A stretch of DNA of 14,832 nt from Erysipelotrichaceae bacterium UBA3379 (GCA_002359025.1 DEPZ01000004.1:1-14832); one strand, 5' to 3'. Shown: positions 1-7,748, numbered from the stretch's first letter. Made by a program: numbers and translations. Notes: a model not told the origin generated them from the letters alone.

Positions 1-1008
1 TCCTAAATCTTCTGCAAGAATATGTAAGTTTGGTATTTTTTGATATAAAGTATCAAAGAGTTTATATCCTGGTGCTTCAACCCACTCACCTATTACTGCA
101 GTTGGCTCGCTTTCTGGTATTTTCCAATATGTATCAAATCCTCTAAAATGATCAATACGTATCATATCATACATACTCGCTGCACTTTCCATACGTTGTA
201 CCCAAAAATCAAAGTCTTCTTTTTCTAAATAATCCCAATCATAGATAGGGTTCCCCCATCTTTGACCATATTGACTAAAATAATCTGGTGGTACACCAGC
301 AACAAATGATGGTGTTCCATCTGGTTCTAATAAGAAACTTTCTTGATCCATCCATACATCTACTGAATCTAATCCTACATAAATAGGCATATCTCCAATA
401 ATCTCTATACCTTTTTGATTTGCATAATCTTTCAATTGATTCCATTGTTTAAAGAAATAATATTGTAAAAAAATCTGATAATTAATTTCTTTTATAAATG
501 GTGTTAAAGGAAAACTTGGATTTTGATTATAATATTTATATTCATGTCTCCAATCCAACCATATTTTTTGATCATTATGATTTTTAAAAACACGATAAAC
601 CGCATAATCATAAACCCACTTATAATTATCTATGAACGCTTGAAAATCTTCATCAATAACATAATGATCAAATGCTTTTTGATAAAGTTTTTCTTTTTCT
701 ACTTTCACATGCTTATAATCAACAAAATGTGTTTGCTTAGATAAATCTACAATATCTTCTTCTTTTAATAATCCTTCATCTATAAATTGATCAATATCTA
801 AATATATTTCATCACCAGCTTTAGATGAAAGAGGCTGATAAGGTGAATTCCCATATCCCAATGGATTCAGTGGTAGAATTTGCCATATAGTCATGCCACT
901 ACTATGAATCTTATCAATAAAATCATATGCACTTTTTCCAAAGTCACCTATCCCATATTTTGATGGTAATACAGAAATAGGACATAATATACCAATATGC
1001 TTATCCAT
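1..1008 (-). CDS. malQ: 4-alpha-glucanotransferase (amylomaltase), 3' end cut off by window edge
   Basis: MalQ is a cytoplasmic GH77 enzyme that transfers maltosyl or longer glucan units between maltodextrins. The window holds the first 336 codons of a family usually near 500 residues; the frame runs open through base 1, so the C-terminal third lies outside. Visible family signatures are ILPLNPLGYGNSPYQPLS near residue 45, GDMPIYVGLDSVDVW in the middle, RIDHFRGF with the catalytic nucleophile Asp at residue 286, and ILAEDLG at the very edge with the acid/base Glu at residue 333. The start ATG at 1008 lies 10 bases after the stop of the LUD gene. No clear Shine-Dalgarno precedes it, so translation may depend on coupling with the upstream gene. 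It appears to be the last known member of the iron-uptake gene string; no other maltodextrin gene is visible in the window. Function is confident; operon membership rests on spacing only. Confidence 0.95.
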   Translation of the reverse strand, partial: MDKHIGILCPISVLPSKYGIGDFGKSAYDFIDKIHSSGMTIWQILPLNPLGYGNSPYQPLSSKAGDEIYLDIDQFIDEGLLKEEDIVDLSKQTHFVDYKHVKVEKEKLYQKAFDHYVIDEDFQAFIDNYKWVYDYAVYRVFKNHNDQKIWLDWRHEYKYYNQNPSFPLTPFIKEINYQIFLQYYFFKQWNQLKDYANQKGIEIIGDMPIYVGLDSVDVWMDQESFLLEPDGTPSFVAGVPPDYFSQYGQRWGNPIYDWDYLEKEDFDFWVQRMESAASMYDMIRIDHFRGFDTYWKIPESEPTAVIGEWVEAPGYKLFDTLYQKIPNLHILAEDLG

Positions 1009-1018
1009 ACAAATCACA

Positions 1019-1660
1019 CTAATATCCTAGATTTTCTTCAACAAGAATGACTTTTATACGATTAACTTGAGTTTGATATCCAAGCTTAACATAGCTTGAA
1101 CATATACGATCATGACTATGACAATCCATGCAAGTCCCTGTTTTTGTACATGGAGTCTTTTTATTTAATCTCATGGCATTTGCTGGAGCACTATATTCTC
1201 TAATACGTTTAATAGCTTCTTGTTCATCTACACATAGCTTATTCATCCCAGCAATCACAATAACTTCTTTAGGTCCAAATATCATAGCAGATACTCTATT
1301 TCCAGTATTATCAACATTATATAGACAACCATCTAAAGTCATGGCATTCGTACTTGTAATAAAGATATCTGACAATAGTCCTTCTCTAAATTTGTCCATC
1401 ATTTCCTCCCTTGATAATTCAGGTGCATAACGATCCACAAAGTCAACATCACTTTGTCTAATTAAATCAATGACACCTAATTGATTTAATGTTACACTTC
1501 CACCTACAGCAACTTTCTTTTGATTAACAAGAATTGATTTTAAATATGTTTGTAATTCTTCTTTGTTTTTTACAATCATACAACTCATATTATTATTTTC
1601 AAATGCTTTAATTAATTGATTTTCCTTAACCTTCAATAATCTTTCTAAATTCTCTTCCAT
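1019..1660 (-). CDS. LUD-domain protein (LutC/YkgG-like, DUF162) with C-terminal cysteine cluster
   Basis: This 213-residue protein belongs to the LUD family (PF02589), whose best known members LutB and LutC act in lactate oxidation. The body shows the family pattern: VAVGGSVTLNQLGVID around residues 50-65, a TSTNAMTLDGCLYNVDNTGNR stretch around 103-122 and VIVIAGMNKL around 133-142. Near the C-terminus sit four cysteines at 171, 177, 180 and 187 (C-x5-C-x2-C-x6-C, followed by SSYVKLGY), which could bind a metal or an Fe-S cluster; that is inference. No LutA or LutB partner lies next to it, so a classical lactate oxidase role is not supported. It starts 13 bases after the feoB stop with a good AAAGGAG site, so it is probably cotranscribed with feoAB. 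Family assignment is strong; the biochemical role is unknown. Confidence 0.85.
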   Translation of the reverse strand: MEENLERLLKVKENQLIKAFENNNMSCMIVKNKEELQTYLKSILVNQKKVAVGGSVTLNQLGVIDLIRQSDVDFVDRYAPELSREEMMDKFREGLLSDIFITSTNAMTLDGCLYNVDNTGNRVSAMIFGPKEVIVIAGMNKLCVDEQEAIKRIREYSAPANAMRLNKKTPCTKTGTCMDCHSHDRICSSYVKLGYQTQVNRIKVILVEENLGY

Positions 1661-1673
1661 ATCCTATTCTCCT

Positions 1674-3683
1674 TTATAATAATAAACTTCCCACTTGATA
1701 AATCAATAACGCAACCAAATAAGCCATTCCTGTTTGAAAACCTACGGTTAATAATGCTTGCCATAAAGAACCAAGTTCTCTTTTTGTTGCTGCAAAAGCA
1801 GCAACACAAGGCATATATAAAACAGTAAAAACTAAAAATGCATAAGCACTTAATGGAGTAAAAATACCTGCAAGTGCATTATTTAAATCAACTGTTGATG
1901 CCGCACTTGTTAATACACTTAACGTAGACACAACAGATTCTTTAGCAGTAATACCAGTCATTAATGCTGTAGAAGCTCTCCAATCATCAAAACCTAAAGG
2001 AATAAAGATTGGTGATACAAAATTTCCAATTGCAGCAAGAATGCTTTGACTACTATCTTGTATAAAATCAAAAGTAAAATTAAAACTTTGTAGAAACCAT
2101 ATCAAAATTGAAGCCATAAAGATAATCGTAAATGCTCTATGAACAAAATCCTTTGCCTTATCTAAAACATTTAAATACACATTTTTAAATGTTGGTATAC
2201 GATAAGCAGGCAATTCCAATACAAATGGAATAGGTTCTCCCAAAAACACTGTATTCTTTAATATAAATGCAGATACTATTGCAACAAGAATCCCAATACA
2301 ATAAATAGAAATCATAATCAATGCTGCATTATGAGGAAAGAAAGCCGCAATAATCATTCCATAAATCGGTAATTTCGCACTACATGACATAAAAGGTGTT
2401 AAAACAATAGTCATCTTACGATCTCTATCACTCGAAAGTGTTCGAGTCGCCATAATTGCAGGTACACTACAACCAAATCCTATAAGCATTGGCACAAATG
2501 ATCTACCTGATAACCCTATCTTTCTTAATGCTTTATCAATGACAAATGCAACCCTCGCCATATAGCCACTATCTTCTAGTAATGATAAGAAAATAAACAA
2601 TATAACAATAATAGGTAAAAACGATAAGACACTACCTACCCCTGCAAGAATACCATCACTCACTAAACTACGTAACCAATATGCCACATCCTGATTTTCT
2701 AAAAAGACATTAATTTCATTAGAAATCATCTGTATAATATTTTCCATCAATGTCTGTAGTGGAGCACCTATAAGATAGAATGTTAAAAAGAAGATCATGA
2801 ACATAATAGCTATAAATATTGGTATACCAAGATATTTATGTGTTAAGATGCGATCTATCTTTTCAGAACGGATTTGTTCTTTTGTATCTTGTTTAATAAA
2901 AACACAATCCTTACATACATCTTCGATAAAAGAATAACGCATATCTACAAGAGCTGCTTCTCTATCGGTATTTGTTTCTTCTTCCATTCCTTCTAAAATA
3001 TGCTCAATAACATGACAATCATTTTCACTCAAAGATAATGCCTTTTTTATATCCTCATCACCTTCAATTAATTTCGTTACACAATATCGAATAGGAAGAT
3101 GTAATTGTTTAGCACCTTTTTCTACAATATGTGATATAGAATGAATAGCTTTATGCACTGGTCCATAACAGACATCTAAGTTTCTTGCAGGTAAAGAAAT
3201 GACTTTTTGTATCTCATCAATGACATCTTCAATACCCTCATTCTTTCCTGCAGATATCGGAATAACACTCATTCCTAAACGTTTAGAAAGCCCCTCTATA
3301 TCAATGCTGTTTCCACTTGAAACAACTTCATCCATCATATTTAAGACCAATATAATAGGAATATTTAATTCCATTAATTGAAGTGTTAAATAAAGGTTTC
3401 TTTCCATATTCGTTGCATCCACAATATTAATAATCAGATCCAAATCTTCTTCTAATAAAAATCGAATAGAAACGATTTCTTCTGATGTATATGGTGATAA
3501 TGAATATATCCCAGGTAAATCTATCAACTCATAATCATTTTTATGTTTTTTAATATACCCACGTTTAGATTCAACAGTCACTCCAGGAAAATTACCAACA
3601 TGTTGATTAGAACCTGTTAAAGCATTAAACAATGTTGTTTTCCCACAGTTTTGATTACCTATTAAAGCTATTTTTTTAGACAT
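1674..3683 (-). CDS. feoB: Ferrous iron transport protein B (FeoB)
   Basis: FeoB is the inner-membrane Fe(II) importer with an N-terminal G-protein domain. At 669 residues it is complete and of normal length for Firmicutes. The G motifs are visible: G1 GNQNCGKTT (residues 9-17, Cys where many homologues have Ser), G2 Thr in FPGVTVE (near 36), G3 DLPG (55-58), G4 NMMD (115-118) and a G5 SAGK (144-147). A helical linker follows to about 280, then the membrane domain with both Gate-type segments, GCSVPAIMATRT (404-415) and PFMSCSAKLPIYG (430-442), and a late YMPCVAAFAATKRELG segment. The ATG at 3683 overlaps the end of feoA by 8 bases and is preceded by a GGGGG site inside feoA, a normal arrangement for coupled FeoA/FeoB translation. 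Identification is very secure. Confidence 0.98.
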   Translation of the reverse strand: MSKKIALIGNQNCGKTTLFNALTGSNQHVGNFPGVTVESKRGYIKKHKNDYELIDLPGIYSLSPYTSEEIVSIRFLLEEDLDLIINIVDATNMERNLYLTLQLMELNIPIILVLNMMDEVVSSGNSIDIEGLSKRLGMSVIPISAGKNEGIEDVIDEIQKVISLPARNLDVCYGPVHKAIHSISHIVEKGAKQLHLPIRYCVTKLIEGDEDIKKALSLSENDCHVIEHILEGMEEETNTDREAALVDMRYSFIEDVCKDCVFIKQDTKEQIRSEKIDRILTHKYLGIPIFIAIMFMIFFLTFYLIGAPLQTLMENIIQMISNEINVFLENQDVAYWLRSLVSDGILAGVGSVLSFLPIIVILFIFLSLLEDSGYMARVAFVIDKALRKIGLSGRSFVPMLIGFGCSVPAIMATRTLSSDRDRKMTIVLTPFMSCSAKLPIYGMIIAAFFPHNAALIMISIYCIGILVAIVSAFILKNTVFLGEPIPFVLELPAYRIPTFKNVYLNVLDKAKDFVHRAFTIIFMASILIWFLQSFNFTFDFIQDSSQSILAAIGNFVSPIFIPLGFDDWRASTALMTGITAKESVVSTLSVLTSAASTVDLNNALAGIFTPLSAYAFLVFTVLYMPCVAAFAATKRELGSLWQALLTVGFQTGMAYLVALLIYQVGSLLL

Positions 3684-3909
3684 ATGTTACCCCCTTAACC
3701 ACGATTTTAGAAGCCTCATCTTTTCTTAATGTTAAAACATAACTTCTTAAATAGACTTCTATAGGATCTCCCATTGGAGCAATCTTTCTTACTTTCACTT
3801 TTGTTCTAGGAGTTAATCCCATTTCCAATAATCTACGCCTTAAAAGTCCTTCACCCTTAACTTCAACAATGACAACCTCTTGTCCTGGTTGAATTTCATC
3901 TAATGTCAT
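3676..3909 (-). CDS. feoA: Ferrous iron transport protein A (FeoA)
   Basis: FeoA is a small cytoplasmic SH3-like protein that partners FeoB. The product is 77 residues, close to the usual 75. The typical core is present: an LDEIQPGQEVVI start, RRLLEMGLTPRTKVKV and APMGDPIEVYLRSYVLTLRK. I place the start at the ATG at 3909 rather than the in-frame ATG at 3954. The 3909 start follows a GGGGGG Shine-Dalgarno at about 7 bases and begins with the family's conserved N-terminus, while the longer version would overlap the preceding DUF4186 gene and add an unrelated tail. The gene lies 14 bases after DUF4186 and overlaps feoB by 8 bases. No carboxy-terminal FeoC-like gene is seen. Confidence 0.96.
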   Translation of the reverse strand: MTLDEIQPGQEVVIVEVKGEGLLRRRLLEMGLTPRTKVKVRKIAPMGDPIEVYLRSYVLTLRKDEASKIVVKGVTYV

Positions 3910-3923
3910 TTTATAACCCCCCA

Positions 3924-4289
3924 TTACTTTCTTTTCATTTCTTGATAAATCCATCCTATAATTAAATCTACAAGATCTTGTTGCAAGGATGGAGAAAGTT
4001 CAATTTCTTCTGGTATACCATACCATTTCTTTAAGCATCCTCTACAACAACATGCTGTAGCATGTTGTCCAATAAATACGGGATGTCCTTTCATTGGTGT
4101 CTGTTCCCCATCATTTTTAATATGGCTACTGGCAAGTCTTTGACTAATAAAATCAGCAGCATGTTTTTTAATAGTATCTATTCCTTTTGTCTGGATATAC
4201 ATAATATCTTTATATTGCAAATGAAAACGAGAACGAAAAGAAGACTTTGATAATCTATGCAAATGATACAGAACTTCTTTTTCTTCCAT
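3924..4289 (-). CDS. DUF4186 family protein, first gene of the feo operon
   Basis: I recognise this 121-residue protein as the DUF4186 family from its pattern: LHRLSKSSFRSRFHL (residues 10-24), KGIDTIKKHAADFI (35-48), KNDGEQTPMKGHPVFIGQHATA (58-79) and CCCRGCLKKWYGIP (80-93). No function is established for the family that I know of. The run CCCRGC at 80-85, with His69 and His76 just upstream, could be a metal site; this is inference. No signal peptide or membrane segment is visible, so it is probably cytoplasmic. The ATG at 4289 follows AAGGTGG with a 10-base gap. It stands 14 bases ahead of feoA on the same strand, so it is the likely first gene of the iron operon; a link to iron is suggested by position only. 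Confidence 0.85.
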   Translation of the reverse strand: MEEKEVLYHLHRLSKSSFRSRFHLQYKDIMYIQTKGIDTIKKHAADFISQRLASSHIKNDGEQTPMKGHPVFIGQHATACCCRGCLKKWYGIPEEIELSPSLQQDLVDLIIGWIYQEMKRK

Positions 4290-4334
4290 AAGACTTCATC
4301 CACCTTATTATATCACAACTTCTTGACTATCAAA

Positions 4335-4363
4335 ATAATATTTTCTAGCGATTGACATGTCTT
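4335..4363 (-). promoter_or_regulatory. Candidate promoter for the DUF4186-feoAB string
   Basis: On the minus strand an AAGACA -35 (4358-4363) and a TATTAT -10 (4335-4340) are separated by 17 bases and would start transcription near 4328, leaving the DUF4186 ribosome binding site inside a leader of about 40 bases. A closer TATAAT at 4307-4312 looks better as a hexamer but abuts the Shine-Dalgarno, so its transcript would lack that site. An AAAATA-A-TATTTT palindrome at 4332-4344 covers the proposed -10. Confidence 0.4.
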
Positions 4364-4379
4364 GACTATTTGATAAAAT
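4352..4379 (+). promoter_or_regulatory. Candidate promoter for the cysteine hydrolase gene
   Basis: A consensus TTGACA -35 at 4352-4357 is followed after 16 bases by a TAAAAT -10 at 4374-4379. The gene's Shine-Dalgarno (AAGGAAGTG) and ATG at 4403 follow at a suitable distance. This promoter is interleaved with the opposing one for the iron operon. Confidence 0.5.
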
Positions 4380-4402
4380 ATAAATAAAAAGGAAGTGAAA
4401 AC

Positions 4403-4921
4403 ATGAAAAGATTACTCATTGTTGTAGATTATCAAAATGATTTTGTTGTGGGAAGCCTAGGTTTTGAAAAAGCCAAAGAGATAGAACAAAGGATTGTAGA
4501 ACTTATCAAAGAATATCAAATGAATAATGATGAGATTATTTATACAATGGATACACATCCTGAGGAGTATTCAAAAACATATGAAAGTAAACAACTCCCT
4601 GTACCTCATTGTATAGAACATACCAAAGGTTGGGAAATCTATGGTGAGGTTAAAGAACTTTTACAAGATCATCTTTGTTTTAAAAAGCCAACATTCCCGT
4701 CACTAGATTTGGCATACTATTTAGAAGATAAGGAATATAAAGATATAACACTTGTTGGTTTAGTATCACATATCTGTGTATTATCTAATGCGATTATGGC
4801 AAAGGCTGCACAACCTGAAACACCGATTCGTATTGATTTAAAAGCTACAGCTAGTCACGATGAAAAAACACATCAAGCTAGTCTTGAAGTTATGAAATCT
4901 TTACAAATAGAATTGATTTAA
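4403..4921 (+). CDS. Isochorismatase-family cysteine hydrolase (nicotinamidase-like)
   Basis: The 172-residue product has the layout of the isochorismatase/nicotinamidase fold. The catalytic Asp is at residue 9 in LLIVVDYQNDF, Lys94/Lys95 lies in CFKKPTF, and the nucleophilic Cys125 sits in LVGLVSHICVLSNA. Possible metal ligands are Asp50 and His52 in YTMDTHPEEY and His69 in PVPHCIEHTKGWEI. The family hydrolyses amide or ether bonds of small molecules such as nicotinamide or isochorismate. The VSHICVLSNA form of the cysteine motif differs from classical PncA, so the substrate is left open; nicotinamidase is one possibility. It has its own promoter and ribosome binding site, is followed by an intrinsic terminator, and appears monocistronic. 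Confidence 0.88.
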   Translation: MKRLLIVVDYQNDFVVGSLGFEKAKEIEQRIVELIKEYQMNNDEIIYTMDTHPEEYSKTYESKQLPVPHCIEHTKGWEIYGEVKELLQDHLCFKKPTFPSLDLAYYLEDKEYKDITLVGLVSHICVLSNAIMAKAAQPETPIRIDLKATASHDEKTHQASLEVMKSLQIELI

Positions 4922-4924
4922 ATG

Positions 4925-4949
4925 AGATAGATATTTTTATCTATCTTTT
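4925..4949 (+). terminator. Intrinsic terminator of the cysteine hydrolase gene
   Basis: A perfect 9-bp stem (AGATAGATA at 4925-4933 with TATCTATCT at 4938-4946) closes a TTTT loop and runs into a T-rich tail, beginning 4 bases after the stop codon. Confidence 0.85.
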
Positions 4950-4994
4950 ATTATGTAAAACACAAGTGCAAGATTATTTTGCTTTTCTATATAC

Positions 4995-5026
4995 AAAAAC
5001 ACATAAAAGTTATAAACCTTTATGTG
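4995..5026 (-). terminator. Intrinsic terminator of the oxoproline operon
   Basis: Read on the minus strand, CACATAAA (5026-5019) pairs with TTTATGTG (5007-5000) and is followed by five T residues (4999-4995). The TAA stop of the cyclotransferase gene at 5012-5010 lies in the hairpin loop region, so the last codons form one arm of the terminator. Confidence 0.8.
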
Positions 5027-5429
5027 CTTTTACATATGAAACAAAATCTCCACTCTCAATACATTCTCCAATAGGAGCATTATTGATATTATCTGTATTA
5101 TAAACATAGACAGGCATGGATGTTATAACTTCATGTTGTTCATTATAGATCGGGCATAGAATTCTATGATACTCATTAGATTCATGATTTTCACCATGAT
5201 ATCCTTCCATTTCATCTAATTCTTTAGCTTTTTCTTCACTAACCTCATGAATTTCTCCTAAAATATACTGATTTCCTTTTGTTAAATAAGCAGGATAAGC
5301 TTTACCTTGAATTATATAAAGACTTCCTTTTAAATAAGCATATTCTCTAAAGCTTTTTTCATCTTTTAGATATATATCATAATTATACATACCTTGCCTT
5401 AATGTTCCATAGACAAATATTTTAACCAT
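5010..5429 (-). CDS. Gamma-glutamylcyclotransferase-like (GGCT/AIG2/YtfP fold) protein
   Basis: The 139-residue product carries the signature FVYGTLRQGMYNY (residues 5-17) and ELDEMEGY (70-77), whose Glu75 matches the catalytic acid position of the GGCT fold. Characterised members convert gamma-glutamyl amines or amino acids to 5-oxoproline and free amine; others with this fold act on different gamma-glutamyl adducts, so the exact substrate is open. The start ATG overlaps the pcp stop in a TAATG junction, so translation is probably coupled to pcp. Placement as the last gene of an operon with pyroglutamyl peptidase and a proposed 5-oxoproline transporter fits an oxoproline-forming role. Fold is confident, reaction moderately so. 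Confidence 0.85.
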   Translation of the reverse strand: MVKIFVYGTLRQGMYNYDIYLKDEKSFREYAYLKGSLYIIQGKAYPAYLTKGNQYILGEIHEVSEEKAKELDEMEGYHGENHESNEYHRILCPIYNEQHEVITSMPVYVYNTDNINNAPIGECIESGDFVSYVKAHKGL

Positions 5430-6070
5430 TAATGAGTTGCTCCTCCAGTCACTTTAATATCTTTCTTTGTATCAACGATAGCCTCTATAGCTGCAGTAAG
5501 TGCTTCTACAATTGTATCAAGTGACATGCTTGCTTTTTCCTTTTTATCAACAACTTGTTCAGGTAAAAATGGAATATGTATAAAGCCACTTTTTTTACCA
5601 GGATATTTTGTCTCTATCAAATATCTCACACCATATAAAACATGATTACATACAAATGTACCAGCTGTATTTGATACAGAAGCAGGTATATGTCTTTCTT
5701 GTACTCTTTTTACCATAGCTTTAATTGGTAAGTTAGAAAAATAAGCTGCTGGTCCATCTTTATAAATTGGTTCATCTATAATTTGATTACCTGCATTATC
5801 TGGAATACGACAATCGTCAATATTAATTCCAATTCTTTCTACTGTAATATCATAACGTCCTCCAGCTTGACCAATAGATAAAATAACATCTGGATTATAT
5901 TTTTCTATTGCTTCATCAATAACTTTCAATGAAACATGACAAACTGTTGGAATCTCTAATTTAATAATTTCTGCACCTGAGATTGTATCAGGTAATTTTT
6001 TTACTGATTCTATGGCAGGATTAATTTTTTCTCCACCAAAAGGATCAAATCCAGTAACAAGTATTTTCAT
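5429..6070 (-). CDS. pcp: Pyroglutamyl peptidase I (pyrrolidone-carboxylate peptidase)
   Basis: This cytoplasmic C15 cysteine peptidase removes N-terminal 5-oxoproline from peptides. The 213-residue length is typical. The N-terminal VTGFDPFGGEKINPA (residues 5-19) is characteristic, and the catalytic triad is visible: Glu78 in ITVERIGIN, Cys141 in NTAGTFVCNHVLYG and His165 in GFIHIPFLPEQ. The ATG at 6070 follows AAGGAGGA, 10 bases after the DUF979 gene. It is the third gene of the oxoproline operon and hands over to the cyclotransferase gene through a TAATG overlap. Confidence 0.97.
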   Translation of the reverse strand: MKILVTGFDPFGGEKINPAIESVKKLPDTISGAEIIKLEIPTVCHVSLKVIDEAIEKYNPDVILSIGQAGGRYDITVERIGINIDDCRIPDNAGNQIIDEPIYKDGPAAYFSNLPIKAMVKRVQERHIPASVSNTAGTFVCNHVLYGVRYLIETKYPGKKSGFIHIPFLPEQVVDKKEKASMSLDTIVEALTAAIEAIVDTKKDIKVTGGATH

Positions 6071-6080
6071 AAAATCCTCC

Positions 6081-7040
6081 TTAAAATGCTAAAACAAGCA
6101 TTAAAACAATATGTATAACAATCATTAGAAGTGCCATTGGTAATTGCACTTTAATAACTGCCCATTTCTGGTCTTTTGTTTCCAAAACAGCACACGGAAC
6201 AATATTAAAGTTAGCCGCCATAGGTGTCAATAATGTTCCACAATATCCTGCAGTCATACCTAAAGCTGAAACCATTGCTGGATTTCCTCCTTGGTTAATA
6301 ACAAATGGAATACCGATACCTAAAGTAATCACAGTAAATGCAGCAAAAGCATTTCCCATAACCATAGTAAAAATAACCATTCCCAAAACATAAACAATAA
6401 CACCAATAACAATATTTCCTGAAGGAATAACACTAGAAATAATTTGAGAAATGACATCTCCAACTCCAGCTTCCTTAAATACACTTCCTAATGCACCTAA
6501 TAATTGAGGTAACAAACAAGAAGACCCTACTTGCATTAATAAACGTGATGTATCACTTCTTGTTTCTTGTACTTTTGGCTTACATATTACAATTGCTAAA
6601 ATCAAAGCAACGACACATGCTGTTCCTGTCATGACTGCACCATCTAATGCTGCTGACTTCACAACACCATCAACTTCAACATTATATTTTACAAATGATA
6701 AAACAAGTGCCATCACACCAATTGCGATTGCTGGAATAAAGATTTTATTTCCTACTCTACGACTAGCTGCTTCTCTAAATTCAGGTGTTGACTCTTGGAA
6801 TGTTCCCATTTGAACTTGTTGTGTCGCAGTTAAACATCCCATAACAACAAGCAATGCCCCGATGAAAACAGGTGGTAATAACTTACCAAACATAAAAATA
6901 ATTCCTAGTAAACACCAAAATAATGATGTTCCTACTTTTGCTTTTTCATTACGTGTTGCTCTAAGAGCAGTATCAAAACTTACTAATCCACACAAAACAT
7001 AAAAGAATTCAGGAAGATATACGCTTAAAAATTCATGCAT
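6081..7040 (-). CDS. DUF979 membrane protein, proposed 5-oxoproline transporter subunit
   Basis: The 319-residue hydrophobic protein has about eight to ten membrane segments and the family's small-residue-rich regions, including VMGNAFAAFTVITLGIGIP and ALGMTAGYCGTLLTPMAAN near residues 225-270. DUF979 proteins are almost always encoded beside DUF969, and the pair is annotated in databases as the two subunits of a 5-oxoproline transporter; direct biochemistry is limited as far as I know. Here it starts at 7040 in a TAATG overlap with the DUF969 stop, preceded by GGAGGAAAA at the end of that gene. Placement next to pcp supports uptake or export of 5-oxoproline or pyroglutamyl compounds. Confidence 0.88.
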   Translation of the reverse strand: MHEFLSVYLPEFFYVLCGLVSFDTALRATRNEKAKVGTSLFWCLLGIIFMFGKLLPPVFIGALLVVMGCLTATQQVQMGTFQESTPEFREAASRRVGNKIFIPAIAIGVMALVLSFVKYNVEVDGVVKSAALDGAVMTGTACVVALILAIVICKPKVQETRSDTSRLLMQVGSSCLLPQLLGALGSVFKEAGVGDVISQIISSVIPSGNIVIGVIVYVLGMVIFTMVMGNAFAAFTVITLGIGIPFVINQGGNPAMVSALGMTAGYCGTLLTPMAANFNIVPCAVLETKDQKWAVIKVQLPMALLMIVIHIVLMLVLAF

Positions 7041-7720
7041 TATGCTTTTCCTCCTTTTCTTTTTACTTTATAATCAAACCATAATACTTGAATGATTGTT
7101 AAAACAATTGAAATACCCATGATATATACAGATGATGCTGCAATCATTGATAAAGTGACTTCTTTAAATCCTGCACCTACAAGTGTTCCTTGAATTAATA
7201 CAACACCACTGCTTGCAGGGAAAACATTTTGAGCAAAGAAGTTACCATAGTTTTCTACAGCTGCTGCCAATCCTTTGACATCTTCTACTTCTTTTTCATC
7301 TAAATCTTCTCCTTTAGAACTCTTTGCTGCTGCTTCACTCATAGGTAATATAAGTGGTCTGATAAATTGTACATGTCCTCCAATTCTAACATTCAATGCA
7401 GATGCTATAGATCTTATAATCATGTATAATGATAAAACCTTACCTGCTGAAGCATTCTTAATCTTACCAATAAGATATGAAGCTCTCTCCTTTAAACCAT
7501 ATCTTTCAATAATTGCTATAACAGGAAAAATAATTAAGAAGATAGACATTAAACGATTATCTACAAATGATTGCCCAAGAATAGACAAGATTTCTACAAA
7601 ATCAATTCCGGCAACCAGCCCAGTTACAATACCAGAAATAATAACTGTCGCAAGAACATCTAATTTTAACGCAAACCCTACAACAATAATTAATATTCCT
7701 ATTAAAGTAATATATTCCAT
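7040..7720 (-). CDS. DUF969 membrane protein, proposed 5-oxoproline transporter subunit
   Basis: The 226-residue integral membrane protein has hydrophobic segments at about residues 3-38 (probably two), 57-75, 94-112, 160-185 and 189-214. A polar loop at about 126-156 is rich in Lys, Glu and Asp. Recognisable family stretches are LSLYMIIRSIASALNVRIGGHVQFIRPL-type residues at about 96-123 and AVENYGNFFAQNVFPASSGVVLIQGT around 154-179. It is the first gene of the operon. The ATG at 7720 follows a GAGGAG site, and a promoter with a consensus TATAAT lies just upstream. The family's transport role is inferred from its constant pairing with DUF979 and pcp. Confidence 0.88.
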   Translation of the reverse strand: MEYITLIGILIIVVGFALKLDVLATVIISGIVTGLVAGIDFVEILSILGQSFVDNRLMSIFLIIFPVIAIIERYGLKERASYLIGKIKNASAGKVLSLYMIIRSIASALNVRIGGHVQFIRPLILPMSEAAAKSSKGEDLDEKEVEDVKGLAAAVENYGNFFAQNVFPASSGVVLIQGTLVGAGFKEVTLSMIAASSVYIMGISIVLTIIQVLWFDYKVKRKGGKA

Positions 7721-7748
7721 AATTTCATCTCCTCTCGTCTAGTTACTA

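Noticed and set aside
523..744. Open frame on the plus strand, 73 codons
   Set aside because: It runs antisense to malQ, has low-complexity Ile/Phe-rich content and no ribosome binding site.
3910..3954. Longer FeoA start at 3954
   Set aside because: It would overlap DUF4186 and bypass the GGGGGG site directly before the conserved FeoA N-terminus.
7275..7742. Open frame on the plus strand, 155 codons
   Set aside because: It is antisense to the well supported DUF969 gene and its composition is what the opposite strand of a membrane protein gives.
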